From NCBI RefSeq assembly GCF_000260715.1, contig NC_017834.1:930001-994000 (forward strand): a stretch of 64,000 nucleotides of DNA, written 5' to 3'. Under the pieces are notes generated by a model that was not told the DNA's origin, ran no database searches, and saw nothing but the letters and a program-made list of their open reading frames with translations. Of this stretch, positions 27,818-36,823 are shown piece after piece. This DNA comes from Bifidobacterium animalis subsp. animalis ATCC 25527 (GTDB taxonomy: Bacteria > Actinomycetota > Actinomycetes > Actinomycetales > Bifidobacteriaceae). Numbering within the stretch: position 1 is the first letter of the stretch; each line of letters opens with the position of its first letter. Made by a program: the position numbers and the translations under genes.

Positions 27818-29050
27818 CTATGACAACGCCTTCGCATACACCTCGAGTACCTCATCGACCACGGTATTCCAGTCGAAGCTTTGGGAGCGTATGGAACCGG
27901 CCTGTGACAGGGATTGGCGGCGTGCCGGATCCTCGATGAGCTCGGTCATGCGGCGTGCGCAATCATTCGCATCGCGATTGACGAACAATGCGGCGCTGCT
28001 CCCCTCCTCGGTGACGGCCCTGAACGCATCGAGGTCGGAGGCGATGACGGGGCAGCCCGCGGCCATCGCCTCAGCCAACACGATGCCGAAGCTCTCGCCG
28101 CCGGTTTGTGGGGCCACGTACATGCTCAACGAGCGGTAGAACCGGGCTTTGTCCGCATCGCTTACACGTCCCAGGAATTCGAAGCATTCCCGCAGCCCCT
28201 TGTCGGCGCCAATGGCGTCGAGTGTTTTTTCGCCGTCCTCCTGCCCGTCGCCTGCGACGAGGAACCGTGCGCTCGGGAATGCCTCATGCACAATCTTCGC
28301 GGCCTGAGCGAACACCGTGAATCCTTTGCGCGCCTCACCCATACGGCCCAGGAATCCGATGGTCGGCGCCTCTGGACTGCCCTGCCATTGTGGGTTCGGC
28401 TCCGCGCGTCGGTAGAAATCGCATTCGATGCCATTGGGGATGGTCTGGATCCCCACTTGCTGTGGCAGATAGTGTTCGGCGGTCTTTTGTGCGGGCTCGG
28501 AGACGAAGATCGCTTCCCTCAGCGGCGAAAGGTAGTTGCGCAGGTAGCGGGTGAACAATCTGAGCGCGCGTGGATATGGTTCGATCGAGGCATGGAATGT
28601 GGCCACCATGGGCGGCGCATCGTGCATGACGAGAGGCTTGTGGCTCAACGAAGGGGTTTCGGGTTCATGCAGATGCAGAATGTCGAAACCGCCGTCACGC
28701 ACCCATTTTCTGGTGGTATGGCCGGCGTTGAGGAAATAGCTCAGATGCGCCCACGATCCGTTGTACGGGATGGCGAACGAGGAGTTGTTCGTATGGACAT
28801 ATTGGGGCATGTCCGCGGTTCTCCTGCCTGGTGCGAACACTTGGACCTCGTGCCCGCGCCGACGCAGTTGGCGGGCGAAATCGCGAATATGGTTCTGCAC
28901 ACCGCCCGGCGTCTCGAACGAGTATGGGCAGATGATGCCTACACGTAGTGCGTCCTGTTGTCCTGCCGTTCCGCTCGTCATATGCGAAGACGGCGTATTC
29001 CTGTCAAACGATGGCATATTGGCATCTTGCTCGACTCGCTGGACTTTCAC
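27818..29050 (-). CDS. PimA-like GT4 glycosyltransferase (phosphatidylinositol mannosyltransferase type)
   Basis: A 410-residue GT-B enzyme. The N-terminal acceptor domain has RVGIICPYSFETPGGVQNHI, nearly the PimA signature; the donor site is GFLGRMGEARKG, and ESFGIVLAEAMAAGCPVIAS is the GT4 EX7E motif. PimA adds the first mannose from GDP-mannose to phosphatidylinositol. The start is uncertain: GTG at 29050 overlaps the acyltransferase stop (GTGA), and ATGs occur at 29017 and 28981. Gene order PIP synthase, acyltransferase, PimA is that of Mycobacterium. Confidence 0.85.
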   Translation of the reverse strand: MKVQRVEQDANMPSFDRNTPSSHMTSGTAGQQDALRVGIICPYSFETPGGVQNHIRDFARQLRRRGHEVQVFAPGRRTADMPQYVHTNNSSFAIPYNGSWAHLSYFLNAGHTTRKWVRDGGFDILHLHEPETPSLSHKPLVMHDAPPMVATFHASIEPYPRALRLFTRYLRNYLSPLREAIFVSEPAQKTAEHYLPQQVGIQTIPNGIECDFYRRAEPNPQWQGSPEAPTIGFLGRMGEARKGFTVFAQAAKIVHEAFPSARFLVAGDGQEDGEKTLDAIGADKGLRECFEFLGRVSDADKARFYRSLSMYVAPQTGGESFGIVLAEAMAAGCPVIASDLDAFRAVTEEGSSAALFVNRDANDCARRMTELIEDPARRQSLSQAGSIRSQSFDWNTVVDEVLEVYAKALS

Positions 29051-30042
29051 CGTGACGTCGCTGCTTGTGCCCGCAGCTCCTCGGGGACGCCTTTGAGCCG
29101 CTCCACATCCAGATCCTCCAGAAATATCGGTTGGAGCATGTGCCAATCCTCAGGGTGCGCGGCGATGCCTCTTGCCCAGATGTCCACCCAATCCTGGCAG
29201 ATGCAGCGAATCGCCTCCTCACGAGGCATGGAACGGTATCGCTCTACATCGATCGGTCCACTCACTTCGCATACGTATCCGTATGGTGTGCGTGCCAAGC
29301 GACGTCGTTCCCCGCTGAGTTTTTCGCGGTAGGTGTTGACGACGAACAGTGGCGTTCCGGTGTCGAACGCTATCGCGGCCGGTCCCCTGGCCACTCGGAT
29401 GATCGATCCGAATGCGTTCACGAATTCGCCGTGACGGCTCAGATCCCGGTCCGCGAGCAACGGGACGAGCGTATGCGGAGTCCGCAGTGCCTCCTCAAGA
29501 CGTTCGGTGAGTTTCGGCGTGCCGGTCAGGAAGATGGTCATGCCCAGATGTTCGCGTATGGACACGAACGCGTCGAGCATCTCCCTGTTGGCCAGTTTCT
29601 CCGCCACCGTGGTCACCGGCGCCACATCGAATTGCGCCCAGAACCCGTCGTAGTCCCAATTGCCCTGATGCCCCATGGCAATCGGAGCGGAGCCTGTCCC
29701 CTCCGAACCCGCCTGATGTTTGATCGCCTCGAATCCGTCCCCTGAACCATGGATCCGCGCAAGCAATTGCTCCTTGGATTGTGCGCCAACGGTCATTGCC
29801 TCGGAGAAATAGGTGAAATACGAACGCATGCCCTTGCGGGAGAGTTTGCGCAACGTCCTTCTATCGGGATTCGTCCCGTCACGCCAGGAGAGCACATGGG
29901 CTAGATTGCGTTCCAGCTGCCGCACCGAACCGATGTGCAATGCCCACGTCACATCCGCGGCAGCCAGGAATCCCCCTCGAACCATACGCTCGGGCAGCGC
30001 GTTCGGGTGGCGTGCGAGCCATGCCATCAATCTGTCGAACAT
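29047..30042 (-). CDS. Lipid A acyltransferase-like (PatA-type) membrane acyltransferase
   Basis: A 331-residue protein of the HtrB/LpxL-like acyltransferase family. The HX4D catalytic motif is present as GHQGNWD (about residue 125). In Mycobacterium the equivalent gene product PatA acylates the mannose of phosphatidylinositol mannosides. Start set at 30042 (MFDRLMAW), five codons inside the longest reading, because AAAGGCG precedes it. It sits between the PIP synthase and PimA-like genes and overlaps the latter. Confidence 0.85.
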   Translation of the reverse strand: MFDRLMAWLARHPNALPERMVRGGFLAAADVTWALHIGSVRQLERNLAHVLSWRDGTNPDRRTLRKLSRKGMRSYFTYFSEAMTVGAQSKEQLLARIHGSGDGFEAIKHQAGSEGTGSAPIAMGHQGNWDYDGFWAQFDVAPVTTVAEKLANREMLDAFVSIREHLGMTIFLTGTPKLTERLEEALRTPHTLVPLLADRDLSRHGEFVNAFGSIIRVARGPAAIAFDTGTPLFVVNTYREKLSGERRRLARTPYGYVCEVSGPIDVERYRSMPREEAIRCICQDWVDIWARGIAAHPEDWHMLQPIFLEDLDVERLKGVPEELRAQAATSR

Positions 30043-30102
30043 CAATTCGCCTTTCACATTGTGCCCATGAGCTCGATCGTATGAGCGGACGGTCGAGTGC
30101 CA

Positions 30103-30774
30103 TCACTGCTTGGAGACGCCGGCGTCGCCGTTGGCTCGCATGCTCGCATAGACCTCGCGGATGCGCTGGAACACGGTGATTGTGCCAAGCAATGCGAGCA
30201 CGGCCATGTCGATCATGAGCCAGAGCGGATTGTTGGTCAGTCCACATATGGCCATGCCAACCAGAATGATCGTCAGGCGGTCGGACCGTGTCGCTACGCC
30301 GTTTTTCGCCTCATAGCCGACTGACTGTGCTCGTGCCCGTGCATATGAGGTGACGAACGAGGTCATGACCGAATAGATTGCCAGCGCCATGCCGCTCACG
30401 CAAATCCAGTCGCAGTGCTGCCCGGCGTGTGCTGCAGTGAAGGTGGAGTTGCGCACAAAGAAATAGATGATGCAGCCGAGTAGCACGGCCCAGTCGGCTA
30501 TACGGTCGAGTGTGGAATCGAGGAACGCCCCGAATTTCGTGCCGCCTGTGGTGATTGCGGCCACAGAACCGTCAAGCGAATCGAACACCACCAGAATGGT
30601 GAGCACCAAGGCTCCCCAGAACATCCATCCGGTGATTCCGGCTGCAATGCCGACAATGGTGGTGCCGACGGCCCCGATGACAGTCACCGCGTTCGCGGTG
30701 ATGCCCATTCGCGCCAATGCGCGTGCGATCGGAGCGATGAGCCGCTTGAACCATGGTCGAAGCTTTTCCAGCAT
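30103..30774 (-). CDS. Phosphatidylinositol phosphate synthase-like CDP-alcohol phosphotransferase
   Basis: A 223-residue membrane enzyme with about six helices. The family signature is DSLDGSVAA then GAFLDSTLD: Asp65, Asp68, Gly69, Asp86 and Asp90 are present, but the Arg usually following Ala (position 73) is Ala. Context (thrS upstream, PatA- and PimA-like genes downstream) points to synthesis of phosphatidylinositol phosphate from CDP-diacylglycerol and inositol phosphate. ATG at 30774 has AGGA upstream. The Arg change leaves activity uncertain. Confidence 0.83.
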   Translation of the reverse strand: MLEKLRPWFKRLIAPIARALARMGITANAVTVIGAVGTTIVGIAAGITGWMFWGALVLTILVVFDSLDGSVAAITTGGTKFGAFLDSTLDRIADWAVLLGCIIYFFVRNSTFTAAHAGQHCDWICVSGMALAIYSVMTSFVTSYARARAQSVGYEAKNGVATRSDRLTIILVGMAICGLTNNPLWLMIDMAVLALLGTITVFQRIREVYASMRANGDAGVSKQ

Positions 30775-30851
30775 GTTGTGTCCTGGGGTCAATGGGTAGA
30801 AACACTATGAGAATAGACAACAGCGCAGATATTGCTTGCGAATGGCTTTGG

Positions 30852-30899
30852 AAAAACACCGGTGGGGCCGGCGCTGGAATGCGCCTGACCCCACCGGTG
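30852..30899 (-). terminator. Strong rho-independent terminator of thrS
   Basis: On the minus strand a long GC-rich stem with outer arms CACCGGTGGGG/CCCCACCGGTG and an inner GGCGC/GCGCC pair closes on ATTCCA and is followed by TTTTT. Confidence 0.88.
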
Positions 30900-30932
30900 C
30901 CGAATGCCGTGATATTCGCAGTGCGTCCTGTT

Positions 30933-33011
30933 TTATTCGGCGTCGGTGTCTGCGACGCCGAACTCGACATTCTCCACAGGTTGCCCGGTGGCTGCCTTGA
31001 AGTCGTCGACGCTGTTGACCTGCACACGCTTGGCGATCGTCTCCAGAATCCACGCCTTGGCCTGGTCGACCGGCACGCCGTTGAGTTGGCTGCCGTCACG
31101 GAAGCGGAAGCTCACGGCGTTGTTGTTCATATCCTCCTCGCCGGCGATGATGATGTACGGCACCTTCGATTTGGAGGCGTTGCGGATCTTCTTGCCGAAA
31201 CGATCATCGGAATTGTCGGTCTCGACGCGCACCAGATCCTCTTCGAGCGAATTCATGAACTTGTCGAGATGCGGGGCGAATTCGTCCGCCACCGGCACGC
31301 CCAGAGCCTGCACGGGAGCCAGCCACGCCGGGAAGGCACCAGCATAGTGCTCGAGCAGAATCGCGAAGAAACGCTCGATGGAGCCGAACAACGCACGATG
31401 GATCATTACAGGGCGCTGGTGCGATCCATCCGGAGCGATGTACTCCAACTGGAAACGCTCCGGCAAATTGAAGTCGAGCTGAATCGTGGAGACCTGCCAA
31501 GTGCGTCCGATTGCGTCGCGGGCCTGCACCGAGATCTTCGGACCGTAGAATGCGGCGCCACCCGGATCCGCCACGAGTTCGAGACCGGATTCCTCGGCCA
31601 CCTCGGCGAGGGTGTTGGTCGCCTCCTCCCAGATCTCGTCGGAGCCGACGAATTTGTGCTCATCCTTCGTGGAAAGCTCCAAGTAGAAATCGTTGAGACC
31701 ATAGTCCTTGAGTACTTTGAGCACGAAGTTGAGCAGGTTCTTGAGTTCATCCTTCATCTGCTCACGGGTGCAGTAGATGTGAGAATCATCCTGAGTCAGA
31801 CCGCGCACGCGGGTCAGTCCGTGAACCACGCCGGACTTCTCGTAGCGGTAGACGGTGCCGAACTCGAAGAGACGCAACGGCAGTTCTCGGTAGGAACGCT
31901 GGCGCGACTTGAAGATGAGGTTGTGCATCGGACAGTTCATCGGCTTGAGGTAATAGTCGAAGCCCTGCTTGACGATGTTGCCGTTCTCGTCCTTTTCCTC
32001 ATCCAGATGCATCGGCGGATACATGCCGTCCTTGTACCACTGCAGGTGTCCGGACGTCTCATACAGGCCGCCCTTGGTGATGTGCGGGGTCTGCACGAAG
32101 CTGTAGTGGTTCTTGCGGTGCATCTCGCGGGAGTAGTCCTCCATCGCGTTGATGATCGCGGCGCCCTTTGGATGGAACACGGCAAGACCTGGGCCGATCT
32201 CGTCAGGGAACGAGAACAGGTCCATTTCCTGACCGAGTTTGCGGTGGTCGCGTTTGGCGGCCTCCTCCATGCGGGTCTGGTAGGCCTTGAGCTCGTCCTT
32301 GGTGGGGAACGCCACGCCGTAGATGCGCTGGAGCATTGGGTTCGCCTCCGAACCCTTCCAATACGCGGCAGCGGCGCGTTCCAGCTTGAATGCCTTGATG
32401 TAGCGGGTGTTCGGCAGGTGCGGTCCACGGCAGAGGTCCGACCACACCACATTGCCCTCACGATCGAGATTGTCGTACATGCTCAGCTCCTTATGGCTGA
32501 TATCTACGGCCGCCTCGGTCTCGAGCGCATCTTCCTTGTCTTTGATGAGCTCGATCTTGTACGGCTCATCGACCTCCTCGCGCAGGGCCTCTTCCTCGTT
32601 CACCGCTCGGCGCTGGAAGCGCTGCGCCGACTTGATGATGCGTTGCATGTGCTTTTCGATGGTCTTCAGATCATCCGGCGTGAATGGATCCTTCACGTCG
32701 AAGTCGTAGTAGAAACCGTTCTCGATCACCGGGCCAATGCCGAGCTTGGCATCCGGGCGTACTTCCTGCACGGCCTGTGCCATGACATGGGTGGCCGAAT
32801 GGCGCATGATGCCTATGCCTTCCGGCGAGTCGAGGGTCACGGATTCCACGTTGTCGCCATCGTGCAGAGGCGTGTAGAGGTCTCGCAACTCGCCATTGAG
32901 ACGCACTGCGATGATGTTCTTGTCGTCTGCGAACAGTTCGACGCCGGTCTGGCTTGCTTCCACCTCCTTCGCCTCGCCGTTGACTGTGATGGAGATGTGT
33001 GCTTCTGCCAT
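30933..33011 (-). CDS. thrS: Threonyl-tRNA synthetase
   Basis: A 692-residue class II synthetase. It has an N-terminal TGS domain (1-65), an editing domain with [14 protein letters not shown] (about 75) and DFDVKDPF, the catalytic core (motif 2 [20 protein letters not shown], motif 3 [20 protein letters not shown]) and the anticodon-binding domain at the end. Full length for the family. Followed by its own terminator and then the phospholipid genes, as in other actinobacteria. Confidence 0.97.
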   Translation of the reverse strand: MAEAHISITVNGEAKEVEASQTGVELFADDKNIIAVRLNGELRDLYTPLHDGDNVESVTLDSPEGIGIMRHSATHVMAQAVQEVRPDAKLGIGPVIENGFYYDFDVKDPFTPDDLKTIEKHMQRIIKSAQRFQRRAVNEEEALREEVDEPYKIELIKDKEDALETEAAVDISHKELSMYDNLDREGNVVWSDLCRGPHLPNTRYIKAFKLERAAAAYWKGSEANPMLQRIYGVAFPTKDELKAYQTRMEEAAKRDHRKLGQEMDLFSFPDEIGPGLAVFHPKGAAIINAMEDYSREMHRKNHYSFVQTPHITKGGLYETSGHLQWYKDGMYPPMHLDEEKDENGNIVKQGFDYYLKPMNCPMHNLIFKSRQRSYRELPLRLFEFGTVYRYEKSGVVHGLTRVRGLTQDDSHIYCTREQMKDELKNLLNFVLKVLKDYGLNDFYLELSTKDEHKFVGSDEIWEEATNTLAEVAEESGLELVADPGGAAFYGPKISVQARDAIGRTWQVSTIQLDFNLPERFQLEYIAPDGSHQRPVMIHRALFGSIERFFAILLEHYAGAFPAWLAPVQALGVPVADEFAPHLDKFMNSLEEDLVRVETDNSDDRFGKKIRNASKSKVPYIIIAGEEDMNNNAVSFRFRDGSQLNGVPVDQAKAWILETIAKRVQVNSVDDFKAATGQPVENVEFGVADTDAE

Positions 33012-33226
33012 GAGGTGTCCTTCGCTATCTGGGTCCGCGGTACAAGGTGCAGACCTGGACTATGTAGTGTTACGACATAAAACTTAGGGTTCAGTTCAGA
33101 CAAAGTGCTCCCCTATCTCACACCTGACAGGCTTCGGTGAACAGATGTGAGCAGATGGCAGTGCGATTCGGATGTGCCGTCATCTGCTCGAGGCGGATTG
33201 CCTTCCCAGTCGGTATGCAGACCCAT

Positions 33227-34831
33227 TCACTGTTTTCCGCAGACTTCGTCGAGGAACCAACGCTCGTGACTCACCACGATGACGGCTCCCCTATAGGAGT
33301 GAAGAAACGATGCCAGCGTATGCTTGGAATTGAGATCGAGATGGTTCGTCGGTTCATCGAGCACCATGAGCTGCGGGGAATGCAGCAACCCGAGGCAGAG
33401 CCGGAGCTTCTGCAGCTGACCGGGGCTCGGTTCCTCGCCCGCCATCAACCGGTCCGGGTCGGCGTTGAGCCGTGCATATGCTGCGACCACCTGCGATAGG
33501 GCGTCAGCGTCAAGTGCATGTAATTGTGCAAGCAGATGTCTCCCCTCTGTCGGGCTGGCGACCTGTTCTACGGTCATCGTCGGCAGATCACATGCCACCG
33601 AGGAGAGCAATGCCCGGACCAGTGTGGATTTCCCGCTCCCATTGCGCCCCTCGAGACCGATATGATCGCAAGGACCCACGCTCAGAGCGGGAATGAGCAT
33701 TCCAGGGATAGTACCTTCCGCCTCTTGTCCCGTATCGGGCAGCATCCGCGCACTCCACCGATTGCCCTCCACCTGCAGCGCCGACACCGGCATACCCCTG
33801 CCGGAATCCTGTGCGACCCTCTCGGCGGTGCCGAAACAGACGATTCCCGAATCCACATGAGCCAATTCCCTGCGTACTGATGGCACGATGTCGGCGAGGA
33901 TGCCACCGTCATATCGCTTCGCACCCACCTCCATCGTCCGCACCGCAGCGGCGGCCATATTCACGCGGCTGCCAAGCGCACGATAGGATGCGGCGCTCGC
34001 CTTGTCGCGCTGCTTGTCGAGCCACTTGTGTGAATTGCGCGCATCATGGTCGAGCCGATCGATGGTGTGTCCGGCATGCTTGCGTCTTGCTGCGGCCTCC
34101 ATCATCTGCCGTCGGCGTTCCTTGGCATGCTCGAGGCTGCGCTGTTTTGCCTTGGCGTCCTTGAGTTGTTGGACGGCATGCTCCGCCATCAGGGCCCGTG
34201 TGGTGTTCGCCTTGCTGTAATTGCCGGCATAGCGTTCAAGCACCACGTAGTTCGCGCCGTCGGCATGCCTGCGCTCGAGCATCAGGCACTGACCGCAGGT
34301 GGCGTCAATGAGTTCCACATCATGCGAGACCAACAACCCTATGCCGTGGAATCCGCGCATCGCTTCCGCCACGATCCCTCGTGTATGCTCATCGACATGA
34401 TTCGTGGGCTCGTCGAGCACCAGTACATCGGGACGGGAGTACAGCGCACAGGCGATCTGCAGACGTTTGCGCTCGCCGCCACTGAGGGTGTCATACCGGT
34501 AGCCCCAATCGTCGCCGATGCCGAGTTCGTCGCGCAAGGCAATAGATTCGGCGGACCAGTCATCGCGGAACTCTGCGAGTCCCTCAGGTTCCGAAACGCA
34601 TTCCTGTTCGCAGTACGCGCAGATGAGCGTCCGCGGACTCGGCTGTACTTCGCCCTGCGTAGGTGTGCGCCGTCCGCAGATTAGTTGCGCGAGCGTGGTC
34701 TTGCCGAGACCGTTGTCTGCGAGCAACGCGGTCCAACCGCGTGACAATGACGCGTTGAAATGTTTGAACAGCGGTTCGCTGGAATCTGTGTACTGATATG
34801 AGATGTCGTGAAGCACCAGATTGCCTACCAT
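33227..34831 (-). CDS. ABC-F family ATPase (two ABC domains)
   Basis: A 534-residue protein without membrane segments and with two ABC modules. The first has Walker A ADNGLGKTT, signature LSGGERKRLQ and LDEPTNHVD; the second has GRNGSGKST, a degenerate signature (SPGQLQKLR) and LDEPTNHLD. The interdomain linker is long and basic with AKERRRQMMEAAARRKHAGH. ABC-F proteins act on the ribosome, some giving antibiotic resistance. Start set at 34831 by AAGGAG; the frame is open a further 33 codons. It borders the accessory segment. Confidence 0.88.
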   Translation of the reverse strand: MVGNLVLHDISYQYTDSSEPLFKHFNASLSRGWTALLADNGLGKTTLAQLICGRRTPTQGEVQPSPRTLICAYCEQECVSEPEGLAEFRDDWSAESIALRDELGIGDDWGYRYDTLSGGERKRLQIACALYSRPDVLVLDEPTNHVDEHTRGIVAEAMRGFHGIGLLVSHDVELIDATCGQCLMLERRHADGANYVVLERYAGNYSKANTTRALMAEHAVQQLKDAKAKQRSLEHAKERRRQMMEAAARRKHAGHTIDRLDHDARNSHKWLDKQRDKASAASYRALGSRVNMAAAAVRTMEVGAKRYDGGILADIVPSVRRELAHVDSGIVCFGTAERVAQDSGRGMPVSALQVEGNRWSARMLPDTGQEAEGTIPGMLIPALSVGPCDHIGLEGRNGSGKSTLVRALLSSVACDLPTMTVEQVASPTEGRHLLAQLHALDADALSQVVAAYARLNADPDRLMAGEEPSPGQLQKLRLCLGLLHSPQLMVLDEPTNHLDLNSKHTLASFLHSYRGAVIVVSHERWFLDEVCGKQ

Positions 34832-35044
34832 GTCAGCTCCTTGCCGATATGGCGTACTGCATATGCGCGGAACAGCGAGTAAAACCTGAATGCGAATGGG
34901 AATCATTGTGCACAGTGGACACGGCAGCACGCGTAACGCGTCTGGTTTGCTGGGTTACTCACTGTGTTCAGATGCGCAAGTGCTTGCCGACCTCCGTTGA
35001 GCATTCTCTTGGCATGTGGGAGAATGTGCTTGAAAATAGAAGAG

Positions 35045-35117
35045 AGCGGACAACGGGACTCGAACCCGCGGTCTCGACCTTGGCAAGGTCGCGCTTTACC
35101 AACTAAGCTATGTCCGC
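35045..35117 (-). tRNA. tRNA-Gly (GCC), first copy
   Basis: Acceptor GCGGACA/TGTCCGC, anticodon stem CGACC/GGTCG with loop TTGCCAA, anticodon GCC, discriminator U as usual for glycine tRNA. The 73 bases are identical to the copy at 41104-41176, in the same orientation, and part of the 5' flank is also shared. Confidence 0.95.
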
Positions 35118-35225
35118 ATGTGCTTGAAGCACGAGTTATTAATATACTATAGTTCTCCGATTGCGCAACTTCGGCGTGTCGTGTATATTCAGATGGCGCA
35201 CGGCACCGGTGGAAAGGAACTGGAC

Positions 35226-35747
35226 ATGAGCGAGATTTCCATTGCCGAAAACACGCAGCTGCAGACGATACGCGATCTGAGCATCGCCACCTTCAGGCAG
35301 ACGTTCGCCGATACCAATACCGAAGAGGATATGCACGACTATATCGCCCATGAGCTCTCCCCCGAGGTGTTGGGCAAGGAGTTGGCAGACCCGCTGCAGA
35401 CGTTTTTCGTCGCAACGGTGGATGGTGCGCCGGCAGGGTATATGAAGGTCAATCTCGGCACGGCGCAAACGGAGCGTATGCCGGACGACCATGCCGAAGT
35501 CCAGAGACTCTACGTGCTTGCGGATTTCAAACGTCACGGTCTGGGAACCAGGTTCATGCGTACGGCGGAGCAGTTCGCGTCGGCACATGGCAAGCAAACG
35601 CTGTGGCTCGGCGTATGGGAGCATAACGAACCCGCGAAGGCGTTCTATCGTGCAATGGGATTCGTCGAAACCGGCGCACACACTTTCGTGCTCGGATCGG
35701 ATGCACAGACCGACCTGATCATGAAACATGCATTGACCGCTTGCTGA
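35226..35747 (+). CDS. GNAT family N-acetyltransferase
   Basis: A 173-residue acetyl-CoA-dependent transferase. The family motif A is RLYVLADFKRHGLGTRFMR (acetyl-CoA pyrophosphate loop), followed by LGVWEHNEPAKAFYRAMGF. It resembles the RimI/PhnO-type acetyltransferases, but the substrate cannot be named. Start set at 35226 because AAGGAA lies six bases upstream; the frame is open back to the tRNA gene. It lies in the accessory segment. Confidence 0.88.
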   Translation: MSEISIAENTQLQTIRDLSIATFRQTFADTNTEEDMHDYIAHELSPEVLGKELADPLQTFFVATVDGAPAGYMKVNLGTAQTERMPDDHAEVQRLYVLADFKRHGLGTRFMRTAEQFASAHGKQTLWLGVWEHNEPAKAFYRAMGFVETGAHTFVLGSDAQTDLIMKHALTAC

Positions 35748-35792
35748 TCACATCTTTCGCCCTGTTCCACGATGCCCGCTGGTGTGGCGCGG

Positions 35793-35972
35793 TCATCGAT
35801 AGAGGTATTTTCCTTCATCCATTTTGCGGGCACTGTCCTGCAATTCGGAGGCGAGACGCCTGTCTTCCTCCGATCCGTCGCGCAATCGGTGTGCCTTGCG
35901 GTCTAGGCGGTACTCATTGGCGAAATACGCGGATATCGCGAGGATGACGATTGCCACGATGATCCAGACCAT
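35793..35972 (-). CDS. 59-residue single-pass membrane protein
   Basis: Reads MVWIIVAIVILAISAYF followed by a charged tail (EYRLDRKAHRLRDGSEEDRR) and ends KYLYR. The ATG is preceded by AAGGGAAATA. It lies 47 bases after a 120-residue membrane protein gene on the same strand, so it is probably the last member of a small operon. It resembles no family I can name. Topology suggests a short membrane anchor with a helical cytoplasmic tail. Confidence 0.65.
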   Translation of the reverse strand: MVWIIVAIVILAISAYFANEYRLDRKAHRLRDGSEEDRRLASELQDSARKMDEGKYLYR

Positions 35973-36019
35973 TATTTCCCTTCGATGGGCGTATTGTGTG
36001 CTTCGTATTCATGGTGCAA

Positions 36020-36382
36020 TCAGGTATACGCCATGATCAGTATGAATGGGGTCGCATAGCAGAGCAGAATGAAAACCGCTCTGGGGAGCAGCCCTCTGAG
36101 GGTCACCGGACGCGGAACGAGCCTGTTCCTGCTTGTGAGATACCCATACGTTTCGGAGACGGCCACGTATATGATCAGCATGAGGATCAGGAACACGATA
36201 TCGATCCACCTGCGCTCACCCCATACCAAGGCGCCTGCGACAATCAGATAGATGAACGCCATGACGGCCGTGCACCAATGAAAACTGACGGGGCGCCGAC
36301 CGAGTCGGAAAGCCGGCCTCGAGTTGGCCTGCCACATCCTGCGAGCCAACGCGAAAGCCCTGTTTGCTTGCCGTTCATTCAT
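36020..36382 (-). CDS. 120-residue membrane protein, unknown
   Basis: A basic N-terminus (ERQANRAFALARRMW) is followed by three hydrophobic segments (about residues 37-53, 61-76 and 100-119). The ATG has AAGGGGAG five bases upstream. Its start overlaps the end of the 52-residue gene upstream by eight bases, which supports co-translation. No recognised domain. It is part of the accessory segment between the two tRNA-Gly copies. Confidence 0.7.
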   Translation of the reverse strand: MNERQANRAFALARRMWQANSRPAFRLGRRPVSFHWCTAVMAFIYLIVAGALVWGERRWIDIVFLILMLIIYVAVSETYGYLTSRNRLVPRPVTLRGLLPRAVFILLCYATPFILIMAYT

Positions 36383-36533
36383 GACTCTCCCCTTCGTCCC
36401 TCATATCAGGTGCGCCCTCTTCCGCCTGCCCATCTGGTTGCCGCCGTGCATTATGCAGATGCCTGCACAGCACTATGACTGCGGTGGTCACCGCAGTCCA
36501 AAAGACCATTGCACTGATGAAAAGAATTTCCAT
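36375..36533 (-). CDS. 52-residue single-pass membrane protein
   Basis: Reads MEILFISAMVFWTAVTTAVI, then a histidine- and arginine-containing turn (CRHLHNARRQ) and an acidic tail. AAGGCGG lies eight bases ahead of the ATG. It overlaps the next membrane gene. Too short to assign; with its two downstream neighbours it forms a run of three small membrane proteins. Confidence 0.6.
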   Translation of the reverse strand: MEILFISAMVFWTAVTTAVIVLCRHLHNARRQPDGQAEEGAPDMRDEGESHE

Positions 36534-36632
36534 GGCACGCACCGCCTTCGAATACCGAGCATGTCATGACATGCAATCCGATTCTCGCCATTGGGAACCA
36601 CTTCCAGTGTATTCTGGCGGCGCGCGGGAACA

Positions 36633-36734
36633 TCATGAGTTTGCGAGTTCCGAGTATCTGTCGGCATGAATCGCGATCCTGACCGTATTGCGACGGGTGT
36701 GTGGAGTATTGGTTCCAGCTGCTCGCGTTGTCAT
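36633..36734 (-). CDS. Possible 33-residue coupled micro-ORF
   Basis: Starts MTTRAAGTNTPHTRRN with AGGAAGG seven bases upstream and an ATGA overlap with the micro-ORF before it. It ends in another ATGA overlap. The short length and lack of relatives I recognise make it doubtful; it may be the remains of a larger gene. Confidence 0.3.
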   Translation of the reverse strand: MTTRAAGTNTPHTRRNTVRIAIHADRYSELANS

Positions 36735-36823
36735 TGCAGGTCCTTCCTGACGAAATCGGGTGGTCGGCGTTCGATCCTCGGGGCCTTATAGGCCGATGGG
36801 AATGTCTTGTCCATGTTCATCAT
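36731..36823 (-). CDS. Possible 30-residue coupled micro-ORF after the ABC-F gene
   Basis: Begins MMNMDKTFPSAYKAPR; its first ATG overlaps the ABC-F stop codon (ATGA) and its own stop overlaps the next micro-ORF. The overlaps suggest coupled translation, but the peptide is tiny and unrecognised. Confidence 0.3.
   Translation of the reverse strand: MMNMDKTFPSAYKAPRIERRPPDFVRKDLQ

Noticed and set aside
30753..33080. 775-codon open reading opposite thrS
   Set aside because: The minus strand carries a complete threonyl-tRNA synthetase with all motifs and a terminator.
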